Shown piece after piece: positions 8,059-16,022 of a stretch of DNA of 64,000 bases. The notes under the pieces are model-generated. The model had not been told where the DNA came from. It was given only the letters and a program-made list of their open reading frames with translations, and searched no databases. This stretch comes from Caballeronia ptereochthonis. Lineage in GTDB: Bacteria; Pseudomonadota; Gammaproteobacteria; Burkholderiales; Burkholderiaceae. Every line of letters begins with the position of its first letter. The first letter of the stretch is position 1. The stretch covers positions 186,001-250,000 of the forward strand of contig NZ_FCOB02000003.1 in NCBI RefSeq assembly GCF_001545075.1, in the 5' to 3' direction. A program made the translations under genes and the position numbers.

Positions 8059-8746
8059 TCAGCTTCAGGCGCTCGGCGACACGCGCCGTGATCGCGCTGC
8101 GCGCCGCGAGCGCCCCCGTCGAACGCTGGCGCACATCGCTCACGACGGCGGCCGGCGCGCGCGCCGGGTCTCCGGCGTCGAACGGCGGCGCCGGCGCATA
8201 TTCCATCTCCAGCTGAATCGCCTGCGCCTCGTGTTGGCCGACGAGTTCGGCCGCGAGCGTCAGCGCGAAATCGATGCCCGCCGTGATGCCGCCGCCCGTG
8301 AACAGATTGCCGTCGCGCACCACGCGTTCGCGCACCGGGATGGCGCCGAGTTCCGCGAGCAGCGAGTGGAACGCCCAGTGCGTCGTCGCGCGCTTGCCGC
8401 GCAAGAGACCCGCCGCGCCCAGCACGAGCGAACCGGTGCAAACCGAAGTGACATAGCGTGCACCCGCCGCCTGCTTGCGAACGAAGGCGAGCGTTTCCTC
8501 GTCCTCCATCAGATCGCCGACGCCCGCGCCGCCCGGCACGCAGATCACGTCGAGCGCGGGGCAATCCGCGAAGGTCGCGTCGGGCGTCAGGATCATGCCC
8601 GCGCTGGATTTCACCGGGTCGAGCGTCTTCGCGACGAGGTGCACGCGGGTATCGGCCATGTGCGCGAACGCGTCGTAGGGGCCGGTCATGTCGAGTTGCT
8701 GCACGCGCGGAAACAGCAGCAGGCCGATGTGTCGTGTCATCGTCAT
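8051..8746 (-). CDS. DJ-1/PfpI family protein, isonitrile hydratase-like
   Basis: A 231-residue class I glutamine amidotransferase-like protein. The nucleophile elbow is SVCTGSLVLGAAGLL (about residues 99-113), with the preceding VICVPGGAGVGDLM and the following ATTHWAFHSLL and GGGITAGIDFAL. These match cyclohexyl-isocyanide hydratase and relatives. The presumed catalytic cysteine is intact. It is divergent from a GlxA-type regulator that carries the same domain, 113 bases away, an arrangement common for this family and suggesting control by it. The start MTMTRHIG at 8746 is used. MTRHIG two codons on is possible. Confidence 0.85.
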   Translation of the reverse strand: MTMTRHIGLLLFPRVQQLDMTGPYDAFAHMADTRVHLVAKTLDPVKSSAGMILTPDATFADCPALDVICVPGGAGVGDLMEDEETLAFVRKQAAGARYVTSVCTGSLVLGAAGLLRGKRATTHWAFHSLLAELGAIPVRERVVRDGNLFTGGGITAGIDFALTLAAELVGQHEAQAIQLEMEYAPAPPFDAGDPARAPAAVVSDVRQRSTGALAARSAITARVAERLKLNA

Positions 8747-8859
8747 CTCCTTGGTCGATGTTCATTGGCAGTGGACGAACCGATGCTACGCCGCTACCCT
8801 ATGGCGAAATTGACACACAACCCACGTTTTCCGCCAACCTGCGATCGGGAGTGACCGCC

Positions 8860-9846
8860 ATGCAGACCGATGCGCCCCGCACCGTCGACGTGCTCGCCTT
8901 CCCCGAGGTCCAGTTGCTCGATGTCGCGGGTCCCCTGCAGGTGTTCGCGACCGCCAACGAACTGGCGATCGCCGCAGGCATGCCGCGCCCGTACCGCCCG
9001 CGCGTGATCTCGCGCGACGGCGTCGTGAATGCATCGGCGGGGCTCGGCCTCGTCGCGCACCCATTGCCCGACGCGAGCGAAGCGTGCGACACGCTGATCA
9101 TCGCGGGCGGCTGGGGCGTCCACGAGGCGGTACGCCATCCCGACCTCGTCGGCTGGGTGCGCACGCGCTCGACGCATGCCCGCCGCACGGCCTCGGTCTG
9201 CACCGGCGCGTTCCTGCTGGCGGCGGCGGGCCTGCTGGACGCGCGCCGCGCCGTCACGCACTGGACGCGCTGCGCCGAGCTGGCGGCGCGCTTTCCGGCG
9301 GTGCGCGTCGAGTCCGACCCGATCTTCATCCGCGACGGCGACGTGTGGACGTCGGCGGGCGTCACTGCGGGAATCGATCTTTCGCTCGCGCTCGTCGAGG
9401 AAGATCTGGGCCGCGCGCTCGCGCTCGACGTGGCGCGTCATCTCGTCGTTTTCCTGAAGCGCCCCGGCGGCCAGGCGCAGTTCAGCGCCGCGCTGTCACT
9501 GCAGAAATCCGGCGAGCGCTTCGCCGAGCTGCACGCGTGGATCGCCGAGAATCTCGCGTCGGATCTGTCGGTCGGCGTGCTTGCCGGGCGCGTCGGCATG
9601 AGCGAGCGCAGCTTCGTGCGCCATTACCGCGCGCAGACCGGCACGACGCCCGCGCGCTCGATCGAACGCATGCGCCTCGAAGCCGCGCGGCGCCTGCTCG
9701 GCGATACGGGCCTGCCGGTCAAGCGCGTCGCCGCGCGCTGCGGCTTTGGCTCGGAGGAAACGATGCGGCGCGGCTTCCTGCGCGCGCTCGGCGTCTCGCC
9801 GCAGGCCTATCGCGACAGATTTACCGGCGCGGCGCATTCGGAATAG
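8860..9846 (+). CDS. GlxA family transcriptional regulator (DJ-1/PfpI plus AraC HTH)
   Basis: A 328-residue regulator. Residues about 5-180 are a DJ-1/PfpI-like domain (VDVLAFPEVQLLDVAGPLQV, then SVCTGAFLLAAAGLLD and SAGVTAGIDLSLA). Residues about 220-325 are an AraC-type double helix-turn-helix (VGVLAGRVGMSERSFVRHYR, VKRVAARCGFGSEETMRRGF). The domain normally binds a ligand rather than catalysing. The divergent isonitrile-hydratase-like gene is the likely target. A GC-rich palindrome at 9850-9865 followed by a T-run may terminate its transcript. Confidence 0.9.
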   Translation: MQTDAPRTVDVLAFPEVQLLDVAGPLQVFATANELAIAAGMPRPYRPRVISRDGVVNASAGLGLVAHPLPDASEACDTLIIAGGWGVHEAVRHPDLVGWVRTRSTHARRTASVCTGAFLLAAAGLLDARRAVTHWTRCAELAARFPAVRVESDPIFIRDGDVWTSAGVTAGIDLSLALVEEDLGRALALDVARHLVVFLKRPGGQAQFSAALSLQKSGERFAELHAWIAENLASDLSVGVLAGRVGMSERSFVRHYRAQTGTTPARSIERMRLEAARRLLGDTGLPVKRVAARCGFGSEETMRRGFLRALGVSPQAYRDRFTGAAHSE

Positions 9847-10096
9847 ATTCCCGCGCGCGCGCGGGCGCGACGGTTTTTTTGTCCCGCGTACTCAAGCCTG
9901 TATGCTCCGTGCCGTTACCCCGTTTAGAACGTTTGCTTGAGACGCGCCCCTCGAGGCGCGGCGCGCGAGCGCATCCCGCTGAACGAGAACCGCCCGCCGT
10001 GGCGGCAACATGGCCTGGAGCGCCGATGACCGTGTTTTCCGCGTACGACGCGCCGGCTGGCGTGCGGGCGCGACCGCAGCTGCAACCGTAACGGCA

Positions 10097-12946
10097 ATGG
10101 AAGAGAAGACCTTGGCAAACGTCGCGCCGTCGATCGAAGCCCTGCTGCGCCGGGCCGTGGCGAGGGGCTGCCCGCAGCAATGGGCGTGGTATCGCGCGGG
10201 CGAGCAGTTGCATCTGGAGCATTGCGGCGATGCGCCGCTGCCCGATGGGCGGGCATGGCCGCACAGCATCGCCGAGGAGCGGCTCGACGAGCTATGCGCC
10301 GCGCATGGCTGGCATGGCTGGCCGACCGGGCGCGGCGAAAGCGTCCTCGGCTGGCTGCTCGCGCCTGCGGGGCATCGCGACGATGCGCATCTGCCCGAGC
10401 TCGCGCGCGCCTTGGGCGAGCGCCTGCAGGCCGACGCGCTTGCCCGCGCGCAGCTCACGCAGCGCGTGTTGTATGAAATCGCCTACCTGGCGAGCTCGGT
10501 GCCCGAACGCGCCGATTTTCTGCGCGGCGTGCACGAGCGGCTCGGCACGCTGATCGACGCGGAAAACTTCTATCTCGCACTCTACGACCGCAAGACGGGC
10601 AAGATCACCTATCCGTATTACGTCGATGTGATCGACACGGATGTCGTCGCCGCCGAGAACTACGACATCCTGAATCCCGCGCGCCTGTCGATGACCGGGC
10701 AGGTGCTGACGAGCGCGCAGCCGCTTTTCGTCACGGCCGCCGACATCTGCGCGGCCGAACGCCAAGGCCGCTTCTACTGCATCGGCGACCGTCCCGAGTT
10801 CTGGATGGGCGCGCCGCTCAAGAATGCCGCCGACGAAGTGTTCGGCATGCTCGCGATGCAGGTCTACGACGTGTCGCGCATCTACACCGCCGAGGACCGC
10901 GCGCTCTTTCTCGTCGTCGCGCGGCACGTCGCGATGGCGCTCGACCGCATCCTGCACCGCGCCGATCTCGAGGAGCAGGTCGCGCGGCGCACCTCGGAAC
11001 TGTCGAAGCTCAACGCCGCGCTGCGTCACGGCATCGCGGAGCGCGAGCGGTCCGAGCACTTGCAGGCCGCGCTCTACCAGATCGCCGAGCTGTCGAGCCG
11101 GCCCGGCGACATGATGGAGTTCTTTCGCAGCCTGCACGGCATCGTCGGCGAACTGCTCTATGCGCGCAACTTCTATATCGCGCTCTTCGAGACGGAGACG
11201 GACGAAGTGTCGTTCCCGTATTACGTCGACGAGATTGTGCTGGAACGCCCCGCGCCGCGGCGCGGCCAGCGCGGCCTCACCGAATACGTGATCCGCGAGC
11301 GGCGCGCGCGGCTCATCGATCATCAGGAAGCGCTGCGGCTGATCGAGGACGGCGCGTTCGAGATCGAGCACAGCGAGGTGCGTCTGCGCTCGTGGCTCGG
11401 CATTCCGCTCTTCGACGGCGATGTCGTGCGTGGCGTGCTCGCCGTGCAGAGCTATTCGCCGCTCGTGCGCTATTCCCTGCGCGATCAGGAATTGCTGACC
11501 TTCGTCTCGCGGCATATCGACACCGCGCTCTCGCGCCGCCGCGACGCCGAAGCGCTGCACGCCGCGAATCTCGAACTGGAAGCGCGCGTGCAGGCGCGCA
11601 CGCGCGAGCTCGACGACGTCAACGCGCGCCTGCTCTACGAGAACTCGCACGATTCACTGACCGGCCTGCCCAATCGCAGCCACCTGATGCAAAAGCTGCG
11701 CTGCGCCTGGAAGGACTATCAGACGCGCGGCGACGAGCTTTCGGTGATGTTCATCGACCTCGATCGCTTCAAGGTCGTAAACGACAGTCTGGGCCATCAC
11801 TTCGGCGACATACTGCTCGTGCAGGCGGCCGCGCGTCTGCGCGATTGCCTGCGCTCGACGGATCTGCTCGCGCGTCTGGGCGGCGACGAGTTCGCCGTGC
11901 TTTCGCCGAACGCGCCCGTGCGCGATGCCGTGTCGATCGCGAAGCGCGTCCTCGCGGCCTTCGATCTGCCGTTTCACATCGAAGAGCATGTGGTGTTCTC
12001 TTCGTGCAGCATCGGCATCGTGAGTGCGGACAGCCAGTTCCACACCGAGCCCGCCGATCTTCTGCGCGATGCCGATACCGCGATGTATCGCGTGAAGAAC
12101 GCGGGACGCGACAGCTTCGTCGTGTTCAATCAGGAACTGCGACGCCAGGTGTCGGACCAGGTGGAACGCGAAGGCGCGCTGCGCAATGCCATCAAGCGTG
12201 ACGACGAACTCCTGCCCTACTTCCAGCCCATCGTCGATGTGAAGAGCGGCGAAGTGGTCGCGCTCGAAGCGCTGATTCGCTGGCGTCAGCCCGACGGACG
12301 CATCGTGGGGCCGGGCGAGTTTCTGCCGTCGGTCGAAGGCTTGAGACTGATCGGCAGGCTCGACCTGTACATGCTCGAACGCGTCGCCGCGATTCTTTCC
12401 AACGCGCGCTTCGCGCATTGGCCGGCGGTCCATGTGAACTGCTCCAGCTACAGCATGACGCGCCCCGAATTCGCCGACGATGTGCTTGCGCTATTGCGGC
12501 GCTATCGCGTATCGCCATCGCGCGTGTGCCTGGAGCTGACGGAAGGCGCGCTCGTCGCCGAGCCCGCTCTCGCGCGACGCACGATGCAACGTCTCGCCGA
12601 TAACGGGATGTCCGTCGTGCTCGACGACTTCGGCGCGGGTTTTTCGTCGCTCAGCTATGTGCACCAGTATCAGTTCACCGGTCTGAAAATCGACAAGTCC
12701 TTCATTCTCGAACTGACCGAAAGCCCGCGCAGCCGAGCGATCGTGCGCGCCATCGTGCGCATGGCCGAATCGCTCGATCTGACGCTCGTGGCCGAAGGCG
12801 TCGAGGATGCAGCGACGCTCTCCGTGTTGCGCGACATGGGCGCGGCCCAGGCGCAAGGCTATTTCTTCGACAAGCCGCTGCCGCTCGATGCGCTCACGCG
12901 CGCCTCGCTCGCGCCGCGCGCCACGACTGCAAGCGCCGCGCTCTGA
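10097..12946 (+). CDS. Cyclic-di-GMP protein with two GAF domains, GGDEF and EAL
   Basis: A 949-residue soluble signalling protein. Two GAF-like domains lie at about residues 120-300 and 335-490. Each contains an ENFYLALYD or RNFYIALFE type core with YPYYVD or FPYYVDE, suggesting an internal duplication. A coiled linker leads to a diguanylate cyclase domain with intact GGDEF at 595-599. A phosphodiesterase domain follows with EALIR from Glu724 and LDDFGAGFSSLSYV further on. Both catalytic signatures are intact, so it could make or degrade c-di-GMP depending on its GAF ligand. No transmembrane segment is seen. The start is uncertain because no strong ribosome site precedes 10097, and the frame is open to 10010. 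Confidence 0.92.
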   Translation: MEEKTLANVAPSIEALLRRAVARGCPQQWAWYRAGEQLHLEHCGDAPLPDGRAWPHSIAEERLDELCAAHGWHGWPTGRGESVLGWLLAPAGHRDDAHLPELARALGERLQADALARAQLTQRVLYEIAYLASSVPERADFLRGVHERLGTLIDAENFYLALYDRKTGKITYPYYVDVIDTDVVAAENYDILNPARLSMTGQVLTSAQPLFVTAADICAAERQGRFYCIGDRPEFWMGAPLKNAADEVFGMLAMQVYDVSRIYTAEDRALFLVVARHVAMALDRILHRADLEEQVARRTSELSKLNAALRHGIAERERSEHLQAALYQIAELSSRPGDMMEFFRSLHGIVGELLYARNFYIALFETETDEVSFPYYVDEIVLERPAPRRGQRGLTEYVIRERRARLIDHQEALRLIEDGAFEIEHSEVRLRSWLGIPLFDGDVVRGVLAVQSYSPLVRYSLRDQELLTFVSRHIDTALSRRRDAEALHAANLELEARVQARTRELDDVNARLLYENSHDSLTGLPNRSHLMQKLRCAWKDYQTRGDELSVMFIDLDRFKVVNDSLGHHFGDILLVQAAARLRDCLRSTDLLARLGGDEFAVLSPNAPVRDAVSIAKRVLAAFDLPFHIEEHVVFSSCSIGIVSADSQFHTEPADLLRDADTAMYRVKNAGRDSFVVFNQELRRQVSDQVEREGALRNAIKRDDELLPYFQPIVDVKSGEVVALEALIRWRQPDGRIVGPGEFLPSVEGLRLIGRLDLYMLERVAAILSNARFAHWPAVHVNCSSYSMTRPEFADDVLALLRRYRVSPSRVCLELTEGALVAEPALARRTMQRLADNGMSVVLDDFGAGFSSLSYVHQYQFTGLKIDKSFILELTESPRSRAIVRAIVRMAESLDLTLVAEGVEDAATLSVLRDMGAAQAQGYFFDKPLPLDALTRASLAPRATTASAAL

Positions 12947-12953
12947 TCGCGCA

Positions 12954-13190
12954 TCAGGGCATGCCGCCCATCGAGGGTGAAATGATGCTGCCGGGCTCGC
13001 CCTTCGGCTCGCTGCTCTCATCGAATGCGGCGCGCGTCGAAAGCGGCGCGTGATTCTCCGCGCAGGTCTGCGCCGAATCCGTCGTCAGGCATTGCTGGAA
13101 GGCGTCGGCGGTGGCCTTGGCGTCGAAAATGTAGATGGTGTCGTCGACCTTGATTTCGGTGTCGGAAATGCGGTCTGCTGTAGTCGTCAT
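12954..13190 (-). CDS. Small acidic hypothetical protein
   Basis: A 78-residue soluble protein that I do not recognise. The N-terminal half (RISDTEIKVDDTIYIFDAKA) looks folded, with two cysteines (Cys34 and Cys43). The C-terminal third, rich in Ser, Glu, Pro and Gly, is probably disordered. It is convergent with the c-di-GMP gene and divergent from the DUF2795 gene. No function can be given. Confidence 0.6.
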   Translation of the reverse strand: MTTTADRISDTEIKVDDTIYIFDAKATADAFQQCLTTDSAQTCAENHAPLSTRAAFDESSEPKGEPGSIISPSMGGMP

Positions 13191-13325
13191 GTTGCTCTGC
13201 GCCTCTTCGTTGGATTGAGCCTGTCGACTTATTCAGCATCAAGCGATCCCGCTGCAAGCGCCGGTAACGGGTACGCCTGTTGCTGAATCGTCAGTGTTAT
13301 CGTCAAGTCGAAGAAGGAGGCATAA

Positions 13326-13559
13326 ATGGCACAGCATCCCGCGCACTCGCAGAATCACCGGCATCCGGACGAACCACGCCCCGAGGAAATCCAGCGTGTG
13401 CTCAAGGGCGCCGATTATCCGATGGGCAAGGAAAAGCTTCTGATGCTCGCAAGAAGCAATGGCGCGGACGGCGAAGTCATGGCCGTGCTCAACAGGATGA
13501 ACGACCGGAATTTCGACAGCGCAGACGCAGTGCTGCGCGAAGCGACTCGTGTGGAATGA
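13326..13559 (+). CDS. DUF2795 family small protein
   Basis: A 77-residue hydrophilic protein. PEEIQRVLKGADYPMGKEKL and the following MLARSNGADGEVMAVLNRM match the DUF2795 family of short helical proteins often seen near stress genes. An AGGAGG ribosome site lies at about 13314-13319, seven bases before the ATG. The function is unknown. It stands first in a run of tiny genes that ends with the pqqA-like gene. Confidence 0.75.
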   Translation: MAQHPAHSQNHRHPDEPRPEEIQRVLKGADYPMGKEKLLMLARSNGADGEVMAVLNRMNDRNFDSADAVLREATRVE

Positions 13560-13661
13560 TCCGCGACGGGTGATTCCGCACATTCCGCTATGCGGCATTC
13601 GACCGCTCCAAGCTTCACTTTCGATCGTATGCCACGAAGACATTTGAACGAGGTAACTGTA

Positions 13662-13850
13662 ATGGCTGAAAATCCGCATGCCGCCGACACTCGCAACGAG
13701 CCCCGCGCGCCAGGCGGCAATAATCTGAGCAATATCGACAGGAAAACCGCCGAAAGGGTAATCCCTCGCCCCGGCGAAGCGGCTGCAGAGAACCCTGACA
13801 AAATCGGTACCACGCCTGACGATTCGGGAAATCGCCCGCGTCCTCTATAA
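13662..13850 (+). CDS. Small disordered hydrophilic protein
   Basis: A 62-residue protein rich in Pro, Asn, Arg, Glu and Gly with almost no hydrophobic residues (MAENPHAADTRNEPRAPGGN at the start, TTPDDSGNRPRPL at the end). It is predicted to be intrinsically disordered. A GAGGT ribosome site precedes the ATG by about nine bases. An upstream in-frame ATG at 13629 would add eleven residues. It resembles the antisense small protein at 14153 in composition. No family is recognised. Confidence 0.6.
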   Translation: MAENPHAADTRNEPRAPGGNNLSNIDRKTAERVIPRPGEAAAENPDKIGTTPDDSGNRPRPL

Positions 13851-14015
13851 ATAAATTAAATGGGCAACGAGGCAATTTCCAATCGGTCGACCAGGGAACT
13901 GCGCTAGGATTAAAGTTGCGTCGAAACGGGTGCGCGGCTTTGCACGGCGCCTGGCAGGAAATGAACCGCGCAATGGCCCGGCATCCGTCTGGCCAATCAT
14001 CGCAAAGGAGGCTCT

Positions 14016-14090
14016 ATGAAATGGGAAACCCCGAGTTTCACCGATATGCGCTTCGGCTTTGAAATCACGATGTACATTGCGACGCGTTAA
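14016..14090 (+). CDS. pqqA: PQQ precursor peptide PqqA (orphan copy)
   Basis: A 24-codon gene. The peptide begins MKWETPSFTDMRFGF and continues EITMYIATR. It matches the PqqA pattern in length, the N-terminal KW, the TDxRxGFE stretch, and the spacing Glu16-x3-Tyr20. Those two residues are the ones cross-linked by PqqE to build pyrroloquinoline quinone. A strong AAAGGAGG ribosome site sits at 14004-14011, and a perfect terminator begins 10 bases after the stop. None of pqqB, C, D or E is adjacent, so it is either an extra copy supplied to a pqq operon elsewhere or a gene with another role. Very short length is normal for this family. Confidence 0.85.
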   Translation: MKWETPSFTDMRFGFEITMYIATR

Positions 14091-14100
14091 TCGGAAAGAG

Positions 14101-14133
14101 CAAAACGGCCACGATAAGTGGCCGTTTTGTTTT
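14101..14133 (+). terminator. Intrinsic terminator after pqqA
   Basis: A perfect 12-bp stem (14101-14112 with 14118-14129, loop GATAA) is followed by TTTT. It should end the pqqA transcript as an independent unit. Confidence 0.9.
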
Positions 14134-14152
14134 GGAACACCGAGCGGAATCG

Positions 14153-14434
14153 TCAATTGCGCCGTAGCGGCTCGGTATGTTTATTCGCGGAGTCGGGCGC
14201 TTGCGCGTCTTGCGGACCCAGACCGCCTTTGCCCGCAATCTCGGGCTCATTGCCCGAGCCATAAGGCACTTCCGCCGTTTGATGCGGGTGCTGATCCAGA
14301 CGCCGGTTTTCCGGCTCGATTTCCCCCGCATTCGGCTTGCGCGCGCCCTGCTTCGGATCGCCGCCGCTTGCGCCGCGGCCGGCATTGCCCAAGGGCGTGT
14401 CGGTGCTTTTCGTTTCCTTTTCGCTGTTGCTCAT
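14153..14434 (-). CDS. Small disordered hydrophilic protein
   Basis: A 93-residue protein that is almost entirely polar (MSNSEKETKSTDTPLGNAGR at the start, KHTEPLRRN at the end). It is rich in Gly, Pro, Asn, Glu and Gln and is predicted to be intrinsically disordered. An AAGGAGA ribosome site precedes the ATG at 14434. I do not recognise a family. Its composition is reminiscent of stress-induced hydrophilins. It lies between the pqqA terminator and the doeD terminator and is read toward pqqA. Confidence 0.65.
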   Translation of the reverse strand: MSNSEKETKSTDTPLGNAGRGASGGDPKQGARKPNAGEIEPENRRLDQHPHQTAEVPYGSGNEPEIAGKGGLGPQDAQAPDSANKHTEPLRRN

Positions 14435-14503
14435 CGTGACTCTCCTTTCGATCGTGCATCGGTGATCTTCGAGCAACGCGCATTCCACTTCCTCGCGGAC
14501 ATG

Positions 14504-14529
14504 AAAAAGGCCCGCATTTTTTGCGGGCC
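14504..14529 (-). terminator. Intrinsic terminator after doeD
   Basis: Read on the minus strand, an 8-bp stem (14522-14529 with 14509-14516, five-base loop) is followed by five T. It lies 30 bases after the doeD stop and marks the end of the leftward ectoine catabolic operon. Confidence 0.85.
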
Positions 14530-14558
14530 ACGGTTACTACTGCTCTGCTGCGAGAACG

Positions 14559-15977
14559 TCAGATCGCTTGCGTCGCGAGCGCCGAGCCGATCACCTCGTT
14601 GGCAACCGCGTCCACCGCCTGCTTCACGATGCCGACGATCTCGTCGACTTCGGCGCGCGTCGTCACGAGCGGCGGCGCGAAGCCGAGGATATCGCCATGC
14701 GGCATCGCACGCGCGATCACGCCGCGCTCGAGTGCCGCCGCCGACACCTTCGGTCCGACCTTCAGCGCCGCATCGAACGGCTTGCGGCCTTCCTTGTCGG
14801 CCATGAACTCGAGCGCCGCCAGCATGCCCGCGCCGCGCACTTCGCCGACGAGCGGATGCGCATCGAACGCGGCGTGCAACTGCTGCTGGAGGTACGCGCC
14901 GACGTCGGCGGCATTCTGCGTGAGGTTCTCGCGCTCGAGGATGTCGAGGTTCGCGAGCGCCGCAGCCGCGCAAATCGGATGTCCCGAATAGGTCCAGCCA
15001 TGTCCCATCGGGCCGTATTCCTGCGAGCCCTTGTCGATCACGTTCCACACCTTCTCGCTGACGATCACGCCCGACAGCGGCGCATACGCGCTCGTCAGAC
15101 CCTTGGCGACCGTGATGAGGTCCGGCTTGATCCCGAAGTGCTGCGCGCCCATCTTCGAGCCGAGACGGCCGAAGCCGCACACAACTTCATCGGAGATCAG
15201 CAGGATGTCGTGCTTGCGGAGCACGTCCTGGATGGCCTCCCAGTAGCCTTGCGGCGGCGCGATGATGCCGCCCGTGCCCATCACCGGCTCGGCGATGAAT
15301 GCGGCGATCGTGTCCGCGCCTTCCTTCGCGATCAGCTTCTCCAGCTCTTCCACGCAATATGCGGTGAATTGCGCTTCGCTCATGCCCGCCGGCGCCTTGC
15401 GATACCAGTGCGGGCAAACCGTGTGCTTCACGCGTTCGATCGGCAGATCGAAGTGCTGATGGAAGCTCGGCAGGCCCGTGAGGCTGCCCGTCACGATGCC
15501 CGAGCCGTGATAGCCGCGCTCGCGCGAAATGATCTTCTTCTTGTTCGGACGGCCGAGCACGTTGTTGTAGTACCAGACGATCTTGATCTGGGTTTCGTTC
15601 GCATCCGACCCCGACATGCCGTAATACACCTTCTTCATGCCTTCCGGCGACCAGTCGATGATGCGCGACGACAGCTCGATAATCGTATCGGTCGAGTGAC
15701 CGACGTAGGTGTGGTAATACGCGAGCTTCTTCGCCTGCTCGTAGATCGCGTCGGCCACTTCGGTGCGGCCATAGCCGATGTTCACGCAATACAGGCCCGC
15801 GAACGCGTCGATATAGCTCTTGCCCTGATGATCCTGAATGCGGATGCCCTTCGCGCCCGTGACGATCTTGCCGGGCAGCGCGCCGCTCGCGTGATCGTGC
15901 GCGTGCGTGGACGGATGCATGAAGTGCGCGCGGTCTTCGGCAAACAGTTGTTCGAGCGATTGTTTTTGCTGGGTCAT
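14559..15977 (-). CDS. doeD: Class III aminotransferase of ectoine degradation (DoeD/Atf)
   Basis: A 472-residue PLP enzyme of the omega-aminotransferase group. It has the PLP-loop region YYGMSGSDANETQIKIVWYY, IAAFIAEPVMGTGG, ISDEVVCGFGRLG, and the Schiff-base lysine Lys292 in LITVAKGLTSAYAPLSGVIV. In ectoine catabolism this enzyme (Atf in rhizobia, DoeD in Halomonas) transaminates 2,4-diaminobutyrate to aspartate semialdehyde. Sequence alone would also allow a GABA, putrescine or taurine transaminase. The assignment rests on the doeC-asnC-doeB-doeA neighbours. It follows doeC by 45 bases and has an AAGGAG ribosome site. Confidence 0.85.
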   Translation of the reverse strand: MTQQKQSLEQLFAEDRAHFMHPSTHAHDHASGALPGKIVTGAKGIRIQDHQGKSYIDAFAGLYCVNIGYGRTEVADAIYEQAKKLAYYHTYVGHSTDTIIELSSRIIDWSPEGMKKVYYGMSGSDANETQIKIVWYYNNVLGRPNKKKIISRERGYHGSGIVTGSLTGLPSFHQHFDLPIERVKHTVCPHWYRKAPAGMSEAQFTAYCVEELEKLIAKEGADTIAAFIAEPVMGTGGIIAPPQGYWEAIQDVLRKHDILLISDEVVCGFGRLGSKMGAQHFGIKPDLITVAKGLTSAYAPLSGVIVSEKVWNVIDKGSQEYGPMGHGWTYSGHPICAAAALANLDILERENLTQNAADVGAYLQQQLHAAFDAHPLVGEVRGAGMLAALEFMADKEGRKPFDAALKVGPKVSAAALERGVIARAMPHGDILGFAPPLVTTRAEVDEIVGIVKQAVDAVANEVIGSALATQAI

Positions 15978-16022
15978 GTGCTTCTCCTTGATCGGTAATG
16001 CGTGTCTTTGAGATTAGTTCGT

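Noticed and set aside
9850..9880. Terminator after the GlxA gene
   Set aside because: The GC palindrome is real but the T-run is offset, so it is not listed as a firm feature.
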